From HGM04593 sp045588485 (GTDB lineage: Bacteria; Bacteroidota; Bacteroidia; Bacteroidales; Bacteroidaceae): 64,000 nucleotides of DNA. Position 1 is the first letter of the stretch, and each line of letters opens with the position of its first letter. Location: NCBI GenBank assembly GCA_045588485.1, contig JAZNEI010000026.1:10389-74388 (forward strand). The letters are read 5' to 3'. The notes under the pieces were generated by a model. That model was not told the DNA's origin, searched no databases, and worked only from the letters and a program-made list of their open reading frames with translations. The translations under genes were made by a program, and so were the position numbers. Below are positions 43,636-54,100 of this stretch, one piece after another.

Positions 43636-44037
43636 TTACCCCTTACATTTGTCGCAAATTCCTTTTACCATGTAGTTTACCGAGTGCATAGTGAATCCTT
43701 GTGGTAATTCTATGGTCGGAATCTGTATGTGCTTGAAACAGTAGGTTCGTTGGCACTTCTCGCAAAAGAAGTGCGTGTGCATATCATTTGCGCTGTCATG
43801 CCCGTGACTGTGGCATAGTTCATATTTCAGCGACCCACTGCCATCCTCGATGCTGTGTACAAGATTGTGCGACTGAAAGAGTGTCAACGTGCGGAATATT
43901 GTTGATTTCGGCGCAGTATCGAGTTTCTCTTCAATGTCGGCCAATGAAAGAGGCGACTCGCTTTGCGAGAGTAGCCTTGCCACTAACAGACGTACTGCCG
44001 TGGGGCGTATACCGCGTTCCTTCAATAGTGTCTCCAT
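43636..44037 (-). CDS. Fur-family (Zur-like) metal-responsive repressor
   Basis: This 133-aa protein has a Fur winged helix (RPTAVRLLVARLLSQ; recognition helix around KSTIFRTLTLF near 45-55) and a metal-binding half very rich in His and Cys: ELCHSHGHDSANDMHTHFF, then CEKC and a terminal CDKC. The His cluster and the short length are closer to Zur than to Fur, but the metal is inferred. The ATG overlaps the stop of the TolC-family gene by one base, so both are on one transcript whose promoter overlaps a palindrome. Confidence 0.85.
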   Translation of the reverse strand: METLLKERGIRPTAVRLLVARLLSQSESPLSLADIEEKLDTAPKSTIFRTLTLFQSHNLVHSIEDGSGSLKYELCHSHGHDSANDMHTHFFCEKCQRTYCFKHIQIPTIELPQGFTMHSVNYMVKGICDKCKG

Positions 44038-45272
44038 TATTTAGTACACTCAGTTGTTATTCCTATGCTGCGTCGAAGCTCTACATAACTTGCTGCACTA
44101 TTGTAGAGTGAGTTTATATACTCTTCCTGCATCATATTGTCGCTGCGTTCGGTCTCGATGAAGTCAATGAATGATATTTCACCCATCTGATAAGCCTTAC
44201 GCTTGCTTTGCAGTAGCTCGGCTGTCTCTTTCATCATCCCTAGGGTAAATGTCTCTTTCTGTTTGTTTGCTATACGGCAGTTGCTGTAGGCCTGCATCAC
44301 TTCACTCTGTACGCGCATGCGTGTATCGGCAAGCTCATTTTCGGCCTGCTGAACTTTGGCTTTGTCCATGGCGCGTGCGCCCGAGTTCAAATTCGAAAAT
44401 TTCAGTGGAATTGCTGCCCCTACCATAAGTTTTGTAAATGATGGTTCGGCCTTGTTGTATTCTGCGCCTACCGACAGCTCAAGCTCTATGCGTCGGCGAG
44501 CGCTGTTGAGACGCTTCTCAGCATTGGCAATATCCACTCGGCTCACTGCAGCAAGAAGGTCAGCACGATTGGCAAGAGCCTGCTTTATGTAGCTGTCAGG
44601 CGACTCAAGAGGTGCAGTGGCACTCTCGAGCGTGCCTGCTGCCACTATCTGCTCGCTACCGTCGAGTGTGCCCATATAATATCCAAGTTCAATGGCGCTA
44701 TTGTGCAGTTCGGCCTCGGCTTGCAAACGACCGTTGCGGGTCAGCCCTGCAGCAAGACGCGACTCTATCCACACTGTTTTTGCAATTTCGCCGCGTGAGT
44801 AACGCAGGCTGTCGCTATGTGCCAGCTGTTGCATATAGTTTTCGCGGTTGGTGGCAATCTTGAGCAGTTCTTTGGCTCTTACATGACGCAGATAGGCGAG
44901 TGTCGCATCGGCGTAAAAATTGCGCATATAATCGTTGAACACTGCTATTGTTGCTTGTAGCTCTTTTCCTGCCAGACGTATTCCGGCCTTGCGTACGCCG
45001 AAAGTAAATGTGCGGCTAAGGTTGGCAGCGATACTCTCGCCTAAATCGGTGTTCCAGTCCTCGTTATTGGCATACTGAACCGATAAGGTGGGGTCGTTAT
45101 ACACTTTTGAACTTTTCAGAGCCAATTGTGCAATGTCGATATTCATAGCTTCGGCAACTAATGATGTATTGTTGCCGAGAACTCGTTGCATATAGCTTTC
45201 GTAGGTCAGTTCTTGTGCTGCAGCTAAAGTTGCGGCTATGGCAAGGAGTAAAACAAGTATGCTTTTCTTCAT
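44037..45272 (-). CDS. TolC-family outer-membrane efflux protein
   Basis: This 411-aa protein has a signal peptide (1-19, ending AAAQ) and two OEP-type repeats of long coiled-coil helices with short strands (for example LALKSSKVYNDPTLSVQYAN near 50 and NRADLLAAVSRVDIANAEKRL near 215). Such proteins form the outer-membrane channel of tripartite exporters. No inner-membrane pump or adaptor gene is adjacent. The open frame begins at 45320, but the ATG at 45272 gives the signal peptide and lies downstream of the promoter. It is coupled to a Zur-like gene. Confidence 0.9.
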   Translation of the reverse strand: MKKSILVLLLAIAATLAAAQELTYESYMQRVLGNNTSLVAEAMNIDIAQLALKSSKVYNDPTLSVQYANNEDWNTDLGESIAANLSRTFTFGVRKAGIRLAGKELQATIAVFNDYMRNFYADATLAYLRHVRAKELLKIATNRENYMQQLAHSDSLRYSRGEIAKTVWIESRLAAGLTRNGRLQAEAELHNSAIELGYYMGTLDGSEQIVAAGTLESATAPLESPDSYIKQALANRADLLAAVSRVDIANAEKRLNSARRRIELELSVGAEYNKAEPSFTKLMVGAAIPLKFSNLNSGARAMDKAKVQQAENELADTRMRVQSEVMQAYSNCRIANKQKETFTLGMMKETAELLQSKRKAYQMGEISFIDFIETERSDNMMQEEYINSLYNSAASYVELRRSIGITTECTK

Positions 45273-45295
45273 CTCAGTTAAGGAAATATTCTTTG

Positions 45296-45303
45296 CAAAG
45301 TTA
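45296..45303 (-). promoter_or_regulatory. Promoter -7 box of the TolC-Zur unit
   Basis: TAACTTTG on the minus strand fits TAnnTTTG and lies 23 nt before the ATG. It overlaps a second small palindrome, CTTTGCAAAG (45291-45300). Confidence 0.6.
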
Positions 45304-45315
45304 TCTCTTATAAGT

Positions 45316-45330
45316 TGCAACCGGGTTGCA
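45316..45330. promoter_or_regulatory. Palindromic operator candidate for the Zur-like regulator
   Basis: TGCAAC CGG GTTGCA is a perfect 6+3+6 palindrome. It lies between the -33 and -7 positions of the TolC-Zur promoter, where a bound repressor would block RNA polymerase. Its size suits a Fur-family dimer. Confidence 0.55.
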
Positions 45331-45342
45331 TTTTGAAAAATC

Positions 45343-46773
45343 CTATCTCTTTTCTATGCCCATCTCGGCAGCTTTCTTCATAATGTGTTCCAATGCTGCA
45401 TCGTGCTCATTGGGTATAATGCCGTCGAGGATTGCATCCTTGACGCTTGCTTTCAGTCGGCCTACCTTGTCGCATGGAGGAAGGTCGAATATTTCCATAA
45501 TCTCTTTACCGTCGACAGGGGGTTGGAAATTGCGTATGCGGTCGCGCTCCTCAAGGTCCTTTAGTTTCTGTCTCACTGTTGCAAAATTATTCAGGAAACG
45601 TTGCTTACGCACTTCGTTCTTGGATGTAATATCGGCTTCGCACAGTGTCATAAGGTCGTCTATGTCGTCGCCGGCATCAAAAAGCAGACGACGCACAGCC
45701 GAGTCGGTTACCTCGTTGTCGGCTATTACGATGGGGCGCATGTGCAGTCCCACGAGTTTGGCAACGTAGCGCATTTTATCGTTCTGCGGCATTTTAAAAT
45801 CGCGGAACATTTTAAGCACCATCTTTTCGCCTACAGCATTGTGGTTGTGGAAAGTCCATTTCTGTATGGGATCCCACCGTTTGGTACGTGGTTTGCCTAT
45901 GTCGTGCAACAGTGCTGCCCAGCGCAACCACAGATTGTCTGTTTTCTTTGCTATATTGTCAAGAACTTCAAGAGTGTGGTAGAACATCTCCTTGTGACCG
46001 AATCCGTTCTTTACCTCTACCCCTTGCATTGCTGTCAGTTGTGGGAAAATAATCTCGAGCAATCCGCAGCGGTCGAGTTCAATGAATCCTTTCGAGGGGA
46101 TGGGTGAAAGCATAATTTTGTTAAGCTCATCGTTGATACGTTCGCGAGATATTATTCTAATTCTTTCGCGGTTCTCGTGCAGTGCCTCGAAGGTCTCATC
46201 GTCGATATAGAAATTCAACTGTGTGGCAAAGCGTACGCAACGCATCATACGCAGAGGATCATCGCTGAATGTTATTCCCGGCTCAAGAGGAGTGCGTATA
46301 ATGCGGTCCTCAAGGTCGAGCACTCCGTCGAAGGGGTCGACAAGTTCACCAAAGCGTTCGCTGTTCAGGCAGATTGCCATTGCATTGATTGTGAAATCGC
46401 GGCGGTTCTGGTCGTCTTCGAGTGTTCCATCCTCTACTATAGGGTTGCGCGATTCGCGTGTATAAGATTCGCGTCGGGCACCAACAAACTCAATCTCGTG
46501 CTCGTGGTATTTCACCTGCGCAGTACCATAGTTGGCATATACAGCCAAATGCGCACCCTTGCCCAGACGCTTGCTGAAAGCACGCGCCATTGCTATGCCT
46601 TTGCCTACAACTACCACATCAATATCCTTTGACGGACGTTCAAGGAATATATCGCGCACATATCCGCCCACAACGTAGCACTCGAGTCCAAGTTCATCTG
46701 CGGTCTCGGATATTTTGCGGAAGATGGGTGTGTCGAGTATCTTGATAAGTTCGTCTCTATCTGGTATGTGCAT
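45343..46773 (-). CDS. CCA tRNA nucleotidyltransferase with HD domain
   Basis: This 476-aa protein has the class II nucleotidyltransferase head (VVGGYVRDIFL near 33, then the catalytic DIDVVVVG), the conserved RRDFTINAMAI (about 125), and an HD phosphohydrolase domain (LLHDIGKPRT near 285). It adds or repairs the 3' CCA of tRNAs, consistent with tRNA-Arg in this window lacking an encoded CCA. It has its own -7 box at 46799-46806. Confidence 0.93.
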   Translation of the reverse strand: MHIPDRDELIKILDTPIFRKISETADELGLECYVVGGYVRDIFLERPSKDIDVVVVGKGIAMARAFSKRLGKGAHLAVYANYGTAQVKYHEHEIEFVGARRESYTRESRNPIVEDGTLEDDQNRRDFTINAMAICLNSERFGELVDPFDGVLDLEDRIIRTPLEPGITFSDDPLRMMRCVRFATQLNFYIDDETFEALHENRERIRIISRERINDELNKIMLSPIPSKGFIELDRCGLLEIIFPQLTAMQGVEVKNGFGHKEMFYHTLEVLDNIAKKTDNLWLRWAALLHDIGKPRTKRWDPIQKWTFHNHNAVGEKMVLKMFRDFKMPQNDKMRYVAKLVGLHMRPIVIADNEVTDSAVRRLLFDAGDDIDDLMTLCEADITSKNEVRKQRFLNNFATVRQKLKDLEERDRIRNFQPPVDGKEIMEIFDLPPCDKVGRLKASVKDAILDGIIPNEHDAALEHIMKKAAEMGIEKR

Positions 46774-46798
46774 ATTCTATCAAAATGTAATTCTTCGG

Positions 46799-46806
46799 CG
46801 AAGATA
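46799..46806 (-). promoter_or_regulatory. CCA-adding enzyme promoter -7 box
   Basis: TATCTTCG on the minus strand, 25 nt before the ATG. Confidence 0.5.
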
Positions 46807-46872
46807 ACAAAAAGTGAGCAAAAAATGAATAAATAGGGCTATGTTTCACTAAATGCAGATGGTTTTATATAA

Positions 46873-47109
46873 CTATTGTCTGTCTTTAAGTTCTTTAAGC
46901 AGGTGTAAGATTTCCTCTTGTTGTGCCTTCATTTTGTTTATCTTGAAATACCAGCAGATAGGTTCGCGACAGATGAGCAATAGTGCTATTATAAGCAGAA
47001 AGAAGAAAAACAGCACTATGAGCATTGCCGATACATTGCTTAATGTTGCTTCACTGCCTTGCAGACACTCTTCGGCAGCTACTGTGAGAATTATTGCAGA
47101 TAGTTTCAT
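46873..47109 (-). CDS. 78-aa single-span membrane protein with a coiled-coil tail
   Basis: This 78-aa protein has one strongly hydrophobic segment (about 28-48, with the run VLFFFFLLIIALLLI) and a charged helical tail (KMKAQQEEILHLLKELKDR) able to form a coiled coil. The N-terminal 25 residues contain one cysteine (EECLQG). I recognise no family. A consensus -7 box (47138-47145) is in the right place, which supports it as a real gene. It would sit in the inner membrane with the coiled coil in the cytoplasm. Confidence 0.65.
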   Translation of the reverse strand: MKLSAIILTVAAEECLQGSEATLSNVSAMLIVLFFFFLLIIALLLICREPICWYFKINKMKAQQEEILHLLKELKDRQ

Positions 47110-47137
47110 GGCTGTATTTTTATTGTATTATAGATGC

Positions 47138-47145
47138 CAAAAATA
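47138..47145 (-). promoter_or_regulatory. Promoter -7 box of the 78-aa membrane protein gene
   Basis: TATTTTTG on the minus strand lies 28 nt before the ATG at 47109. It is divergent from the promoter at 47173-47206. Confidence 0.5.
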
Positions 47146-47172
47146 GTGTTTTTTTATAAATGAGAGAGTTTA

Positions 47173-47206
47173 TTTGGCTTAATTTTAATATAATGTATTA
47201 TCTTCG
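47173..47206 (+). promoter_or_regulatory. Promoter of the 278-aa lipoprotein gene
   Basis: TTTG (47173-47176) and TATCTTCG (47199-47206) are separated by 22 nt. The ATG is 20 nt downstream. Confidence 0.55.
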
Positions 47207-47226
47207 CACTATAAAACCTAACAGCA

Positions 47227-48063
47227 ATGAAGAATATATCTATCTTATTTGCCTGCGCTGCCTTTATGTGTGCATCGTGTGGCGAGGATATCGAGAGCAA
47301 GGCAAGGGGGTTGTTGGACGAGGCTCGTGTGGCAAGCGAGGCCAAGGATTTTGGTAAGGCAAGATTACTGCTCGATAGTCTGAAAAATACATATCCCAAG
47401 GCTTTCAAGGCGAGACGTGAGGCAATAAAACTTTCTCGCGATGTCGAGTATGGCGAACAGACACGCAGTATTACTTTCTACGACGAACAGTTGAAACAGC
47501 TCACCGAACAACGCGATAAGATGCTTGCCGAATTTGTGCTCGAAAAAGACACCCGTTACCAAGATGAGGGATATTATATGCTCCCCTCTCAAACGCTGAA
47601 GAATAACTATGGGTTAACCTATCTTCGTGCGCAGGTAAGCGAAAAGGGCGATGCTATGATTACCTCGGTCTATCGTGGCAATAAGGCAATAGAGCACAAA
47701 AGCATTAAGCTTTGTGCCGGCGAAACATTCGTCGAGTGCAATGCTCCTTTGCACAAGTATAACTCTAAACATTTGGGAGTGCATAGCGAGCGTCTCGATT
47801 TTCGTTACGGCCAGGATGGTGGTATAATGGATTTTATTCTCTCGGCCGAGGGTGAGATAAAGGTAGAACTCAGTGGGCGCAGTAAGGTAGAATATACCTT
47901 GCGTAAATCCGATGCTGAGGCTGTTGCAAAAGTACTCGAACTCTCAAGGGTGTTGCAGAGTATCGAGAGGATTAGTGCTATGCGTGCCGAGGCCTCGAGA
48001 CACATCGAGTTTATAGAGCGCAGCCGTGAGCGCTTCGAGATTGAAGAACCCGAAAAGAAGTAA
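47227..48063 (+). CDS. Hypothetical coiled-coil lipoprotein
   Basis: This 278-aa protein has a signal peptide ending in the lipobox CASC (Cys18). A helical region (about 20-115) looks like a TPR-like hairpin, then a long coiled coil (YDEQLKQLTEQRDKMLAEF). A beta-rich middle (about 120-225) follows, and a second coiled coil near 230-275 (VLELSRVLQSIERISAMRAE). I recognise no named family. It would be anchored in the outer or inner membrane. It converges on sprA, with a strong terminator between. Confidence 0.7.
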   Translation: MKNISILFACAAFMCASCGEDIESKARGLLDEARVASEAKDFGKARLLLDSLKNTYPKAFKARREAIKLSRDVEYGEQTRSITFYDEQLKQLTEQRDKMLAEFVLEKDTRYQDEGYYMLPSQTLKNNYGLTYLRAQVSEKGDAMITSVYRGNKAIEHKSIKLCAGETFVECNAPLHKYNSKHLGVHSERLDFRYGQDGGIMDFILSAEGEIKVELSGRSKVEYTLRKSDAEAVAKVLELSRVLQSIERISAMRAEASRHIEFIERSRERFEIEEPEKK

Positions 48064-48079
48064 GAACTATTCGATTGTT

Positions 48080-48125
48080 TATATAATAATAGAGTGCGAC
48101 GACTGACGCACTCTATTATTATATA
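48080..48125. terminator. Bidirectional terminator between the lipoprotein gene and sprA
   Basis: A perfect 19-bp inverted repeat (48080-48098 with 48107-48125) contains AGAGTGCG/CGCACTCT with an AT-rich base and an 8-nt loop. It lies between convergent genes. Confidence 0.9.
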
Positions 48126-48131
48126 TGATTC

Positions 48132-51100
48132 TTATCTATTCAGCGAGAATCGCATACTTACACCGAAGTCGGTTGTTGTGGTGGGGTACGAGCTTGCCGA
48201 GATAAGCGGAATAGTCTGCTGGCGGTCGAAGTAGAAGCTGAGAGTAAGCATCTTGCTGTAGGTGTAATCGGCCGAGAGCGAGTAATTGAACGACTTTGTT
48301 CCGCTTGTGGCCTGTGTGGTGCCTTTGTCAATGCTACGCGCCAGCGACGACATATTCTTGTACGAGAAGTCGCCACGGATGTTAAGGTCGTTGCTAACCG
48401 AATTCTTGCTCTTGTTGGCTTTCTTGCCACCGCCAAAGAGTTTAAGTCCCACAATCTTATAGCCGACATTAAGTGCAATCTCATCTGAGTAGGTCTCTAC
48501 CATCTGTATCGCTGTAAGGCTGAGGTTGAGTACACGCGATTTTATATACTTTCCGCCAATTGTAATATTGTTGTTGGTTGTTACGTTTACACCAAACAGC
48601 GGCGAGAAAGATTCGTTTATAGATACCGAACCGACATTGTAACGGCTGCTTGGAACAGGCATTCCTGTTGTAGTATTATTGACGAAGCCTATTCCGTTTG
48701 TGTACTCCATATATGTAGTGTAGGTGCTGTACGAACCCATTGCATAGATGCTTTTATAGCCGTGCTCGATGTTCACACTCTTGAAATATTTCTTGAAAAA
48801 TTCCAGTTTCGAGAGTCCCGAGTATTTTACTCTCCAGTTGGGAAGCATACTCATGAATGAGGGGAAAAGGTCGCCCAATCCCTTCTTTGAGCCGCTTGTA
48901 TATGCCTCGAGGAATGCAGGTATCATTACGTCGGCCGAGTATTTGTCGACACCGCCGTTGGCTGGATTATAGGTCTCGCCTGCAAGGGCGCTTCCTGCGG
49001 GGTATTTGCTGCCCTCGTAACGCTGCTCTACACGCTGGCGTATAGTTTCGAGGCTGCCAACGAACTTGTCGTAAACCGATGATTTATAGTTATTGTCGGC
49101 ATTACCTCCTCCGAATGAATTGCCAATGCTGATGGTTGTCATCGAGAATCCACCCGACTCGGTGTGTGGCATCCCTGCATACATAAACTGTATATTACGG
49201 CTCTTGTTACGTGTCCAGCTTGCGTTAAGGTCTATTTTAAGGTCGGTGACAGGTTCAAGAGTCATCTTGAGTTGCAGGTCTTCGGCAGCATTGCTCGATG
49301 CCTGCATCGACACACTGTCGTTGTTCAGCAACCATCCTCTCTCGTATGCCTTGCGCAGATAGCTGTCGCCAGTCATACCAAAAGCAAAGTCGAGTCCGGG
49401 AGCATAAATACCGTTGCGACTCTTTTGTCCGAAGATATCTCCTACTTCGGGCATGAAACCGGGGAGGCTCATTGCATACGAGTTTGTATAACTGATAGAG
49501 GCATTACGCACCGACATCAGCAGACGGGTGGGATACTGCATATTCTTTGCAAATGTCGACTTTTCGCCCTTCTCTTTAGCTGTTATGGTGAGCTTCAACG
49601 ATACAGTGTCTTTACTCTTTATGAGGATGCTGTTCTCATCAACCACTTTATATTTCAGTTTGTAGTTCTTGCCATCTTTTGTGCGGGCTGTAAGGGTGAT
49701 TTTTTTGCTCTTAAGACCGTGGTTAAGTGGCATTGCACTGTCGAGCACGAGGGTTATCTCTTTGGTAAACGGACGACCCTTCTTTGGTTTTTTCTCTTTG
49801 GCATTGTTAGCCTTGCGTCCTGTACGGTTGCTGCTGCCCGAACGCTTGCTAGCAAAGCGTTTGTTTGTTTCTTCAAGGTAAGGTATAATGTTATACAACT
49901 TCTCGAAATTAAAGTTTCCGTTTATGGTAATGTTGCGTTTGTTCGATATGTTGTTTCCGTAACTTACTCCCGAGATTCTGTTTCCGCGTGCCCAATTATA
50001 TGATGCATTGTAGCTTGCATCAGCTGTGAGCCACTCGAATATAGGCATCTTGTTCAGCGGCAGACTGTACGATGCTGTAAAATTCTGCTGATAGGTAAGA
50101 GGACGACCCATACTCTGTATGCTCATTTTCACCGAATCTTTCCATATTTCATATTCGTTGGGGTAACGTTTCTTGTTCACCGGTACGTACGGCTCCTCAA
50201 TCTCGGCATTTGTTCCTGTGTTGAGGCTCATTCTGAGGTTGGTGGTGGGGTCCCACTTTATCGAGAACGAACGATTCCAGTAGAACTGCTGCGAGAAGTT
50301 CAAGGGGATGGGACTGCCGCCGCTTGTGGCATTGAGGTCGCGTGCCTGCATCTCCTGGTAGTTACGTGTCATATCGGTGTTGAATGTGATATTTTGCGGC
50401 AGAGGGTTGATGCCGAAGTCTTTGAGTATCTTCAACCATTTCGACTTTCCTTTCATCTTTTCGAAAGGCTTGATGGTCTTTATGGGGCTTGCATAGTTGT
50501 ACGATACCGATGCTTTCCAGTTCAGTCGGCGTTCCCAATCTATTGTGCTGCCGCTGTTGTCAGTACGTGAGTAGGAGTAGCTGAAGCTGAAGTTAGCCGG
50601 GTCGTATGGCATTGCCATCTTGCTCGATATATTGAGTTTTGCATTGCTAAGCGAGAAATTACGTGTGGTTGAGCGTATCTCGGCAATACTCCTTATCGAG
50701 TCGCGTGCAGCACCGCTGTAGCTGTCGAGAACATCCTCAAAGAGAAGGTCGGTCTCAAAGGGGCTGTAAAGGGGCGATTTTACCTCCTCGGTAAACGAGT
50801 AGTATGTGGGCAACGATACCTTTGCTGCTTTTGGAAGCAGACGGCCGAAGTCCATTGTTCCTGTTATGGTGTATCGATAGTAGTCATCTTTGCTGCGCGA
50901 GGCGAGTTTATCCTCAAGGCCGCCGAAACCGGCTGTCTCAATCTTACCTTGTGCCGCTATGCTGCCGATATCAGATAGTTTAAGGTTAAGGTTGCCTTGT
51001 GCTGCCCATCCACTCTTATTCTCGAAGCCTAACAGTCGCATCTCGTTAACCCATATTACAGCCGACTTTGCATTACTTGTGTTGTTGCGTACACCAATCA

Positions 51101-54100
51101 TCATCACCTTTATCTGTCCGAGTGACGGGCTTCCCACGATGCTGATGCGGTTCTTGGGGGTATCTTCGTCATACTCGCTGTATATGGTGGTGTTGCTTAC
51201 ATCCGATGCTCCGCTGTTGCGCAGTGTGTTACGGCGCACTTTTATATCAGTGAGCTTGTTCAGTGGAATATCTATCATATTCTCGGCAGGCCACACTGCG
51301 GTTGCGCCTGTGTTGCTGTATTTATCATACGAACCGTGTGGTGTAAGGGTCAGAGGAACTTCATATTCATAATAGTTGCTCTTGTAATCCGAGCCGAAAC
51401 GTACGAAAAGCGATACTTCGTTGTTCTTTAGGTCGGTCGCATCAATTTCGGGTGCCTCGGCGTGTATATATAGCTGTATGCGCTTATATTGTCTTACGTC
51501 GAGATTGCTTTTCTTGTATACGGCACGCGACTCTTTACTGCCTAGATTGTTTATCTGTAGCGAGAGCGACTGCTCATTGTCTTGACGCAGCTGTGGCTGC
51601 TCGGGGTCGAGGATACGTGATATTCCGGGAGGAAGTACATAGTTAACGGGCTTTCGGTCGCCGTGCTCCTCTATGTTCACTGCCGACATTGTAAAGTCGC
51701 CTGTTATAGATGGCGAGGTGTTGTTTACCGATGCTATAGCCTGTTGATAGGGTCGCCAGTCACCGCGTATGAGCTGCATCGTGGCAAAGCGCACTGTGAT
51801 AGGTTTGCGGAATGATGTCATATACATTCGCATAAAACGTATCGAGGTGAAGTCGCGTATCGAACCAACGGCTTTTTCGTATTCGTTTATAGGTATGCGG
51901 AACTTGTACCAATCGACGCTTTCGGTAGTGCCGTTGCGTAGCTTGGTCGAAACAGTGCGCTTGTCCGATATATAGTTGCGTCCAACCTGCATATCCTCGG
52001 GGCGCAGTGATATACGATACTGGAAGTAGTTCTCGTACTCGTCCATAGTAAAATCCTGATTGACATCTTCGATGTCGGGAGTGGTTTTTGCTGCGCTGTT
52101 GTAGCTTTGGTTATCGGATGATGCGGGTGAGTTGCCCTCGTTGTTGTTGAAATATTTATAGCGTTCTATGATGCCTTTCAAGGCAGCATCGTAGTCACCG
52201 CCTCTGAAATAGTGGTAGTTGTCGCCTGCCGGATCGCTGGCAATACTGTCGTACACCTCTTGACGCACTCGCCCTTTTATTGCTTCGAGATAGTTCTTGT
52301 AAGGGGTAAATTGTGCCTCCTCTTCGCTGCTGAGACCATCGAGACCAACATCCTGCTGGCCTCGGCTTCCTGCATTGTTGTCAAAGGCATATACAAGGCT
52401 CGATGTTGTGGGGACACGTCCGAATGCAGTCTCTTCGTAGCTGTATGTATTGCTGCTTGCCGGCAATCCGTTCTCGAAGAATTTTTTACCATCCTTCAGT
52501 ATATCCTCGGATACTTCGCCGAGGTTTATGTACAGGTCGCCTCCCATACCTGCTTGTTCGTAGATAAAGGGGTCAAGCATCCAGAATTCGACATATTGTA
52601 TGTTAGCTGTCTCGAAATCGGTTGTTCCCAATTGTCTTGTGATACCTCCCCAACGTTTCTCGGGGTCGTTCAGTTTACCCTCAAATGTCAGGTCGGGGTC
52701 GAGATTGTAAGGGCCTCTCTCATCGGGATAATAGGTGAGGTTCAACAATGATAATATCGAAGATTCGCCTTGTACGCTCTCTTTGTTGGGGAATAGCTCG
52801 CGTTCATATACCTCGCGTACATAATGGTTCGAGAGCTGCTCGATGTCGCTCTTTATGTGCGAGGGAGTAAGTGATGAACTGCGTCGCGTAAAGAGGGGGT
52901 CTATCGTGTACCAGCTGAGGCGGGCGCGATTGTATCCGGTTCTTATGTCGTTTGTGAGGTTGCTGTAGGGCATTCCTGTGGGGAGCGATGCAAGTACCCA
53001 CGACGATGGCGATGTAAGGTCAATGCCGTTCTCGGTACTCTCGAAGTCATCGATGTATGATGCCTGACTCTGTACTTCACTCGATGTTCCGGCATTCAGC
53101 TTTGCAAACTCGGCTGTCAGGTTTATCGATGATGGGGCAGTACAACTTATAAGGGGCAGGCGGTCGAGCATATTGGTGAGCCATTGGCTCTCTTTCTTCC
53201 ACGAGATGTTTATACCCCAGATGGTATTGTTGAGAGGCTCGGAGCCCATATCTACCTTCGAGGTAAGCGGCTTTTCGCGCAGTGTCATAAAGGTACCGCC
53301 AAAATTGAGGTCGTTCGAGAAGTCGTATTTCCAGTTGAGTCCAAGGACTGTCTTGCGCTGCATATTGAATAGCGTGTTGCTCTCTAACGAGACATTGACA
53401 TTTGTTCCTGCATCGATAATATTTTGGTTAAGGATGGTTACTATACCCGATGAGTAGTCGACCTGATAATCGACATTCTCGGTAAGTGTTACTCCTCCTG
53501 CGGTAACAACTACAGAACCGCGTGGAATATTGCTTGAGCCAGTCTGTATTACATTTGCCGATGACCCTGTGTATTCGCCGATAAGATAGAATTTGTCTTT
53601 CTCGGCCATTTGCTTGGCAATGGTCTTTGTCGAGTCGTAAAGTTCCTGAAATACATATTTGTCGGCTATTGCGTCGTTCCCTATCTTGCTGCGCAGGTAG
53701 TTGCCAAACGGTTCAACAGAGGGGAAGAATATTCTTCCGGTCGAGGCATCAACTGTGTATCCTTGTACAAAGTCGAATGAGCCGTTGGGGGTCTCCTTGG
53801 TGTTGTTCGCGTCCAAACGGTCGAGGTTCATAAGGCGCAGCAGAGTAGTACTTTTCAGACCAGCCTCGGGCAGATAGGTTATGTTTGTTCCCAGGCTGTC
53901 GCTTGCGTAGTATACGTCGAGCTTGAAATCGTTGCTTCTGAGGCTGCGTGTCCCAAGAGAGTATACGTTTTTCATCATAAGATTCCAGCATCCGTTCTGT
54001 GGCGAGCAGGCATTGGGCTTAAGCAATTTTACAAAGAGTGTTGTGCCCGACTCCTTCTGGTCGCTCGAGAACTCTCCCACCTGATAGGTCTGTCCGCCGT

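Noticed and set aside
49164..50003. 279-codon plus-strand frame within sprA
   Set aside because: It is antisense to a certain gene and Cys/His-rich without domain pattern; it is a coding shadow.
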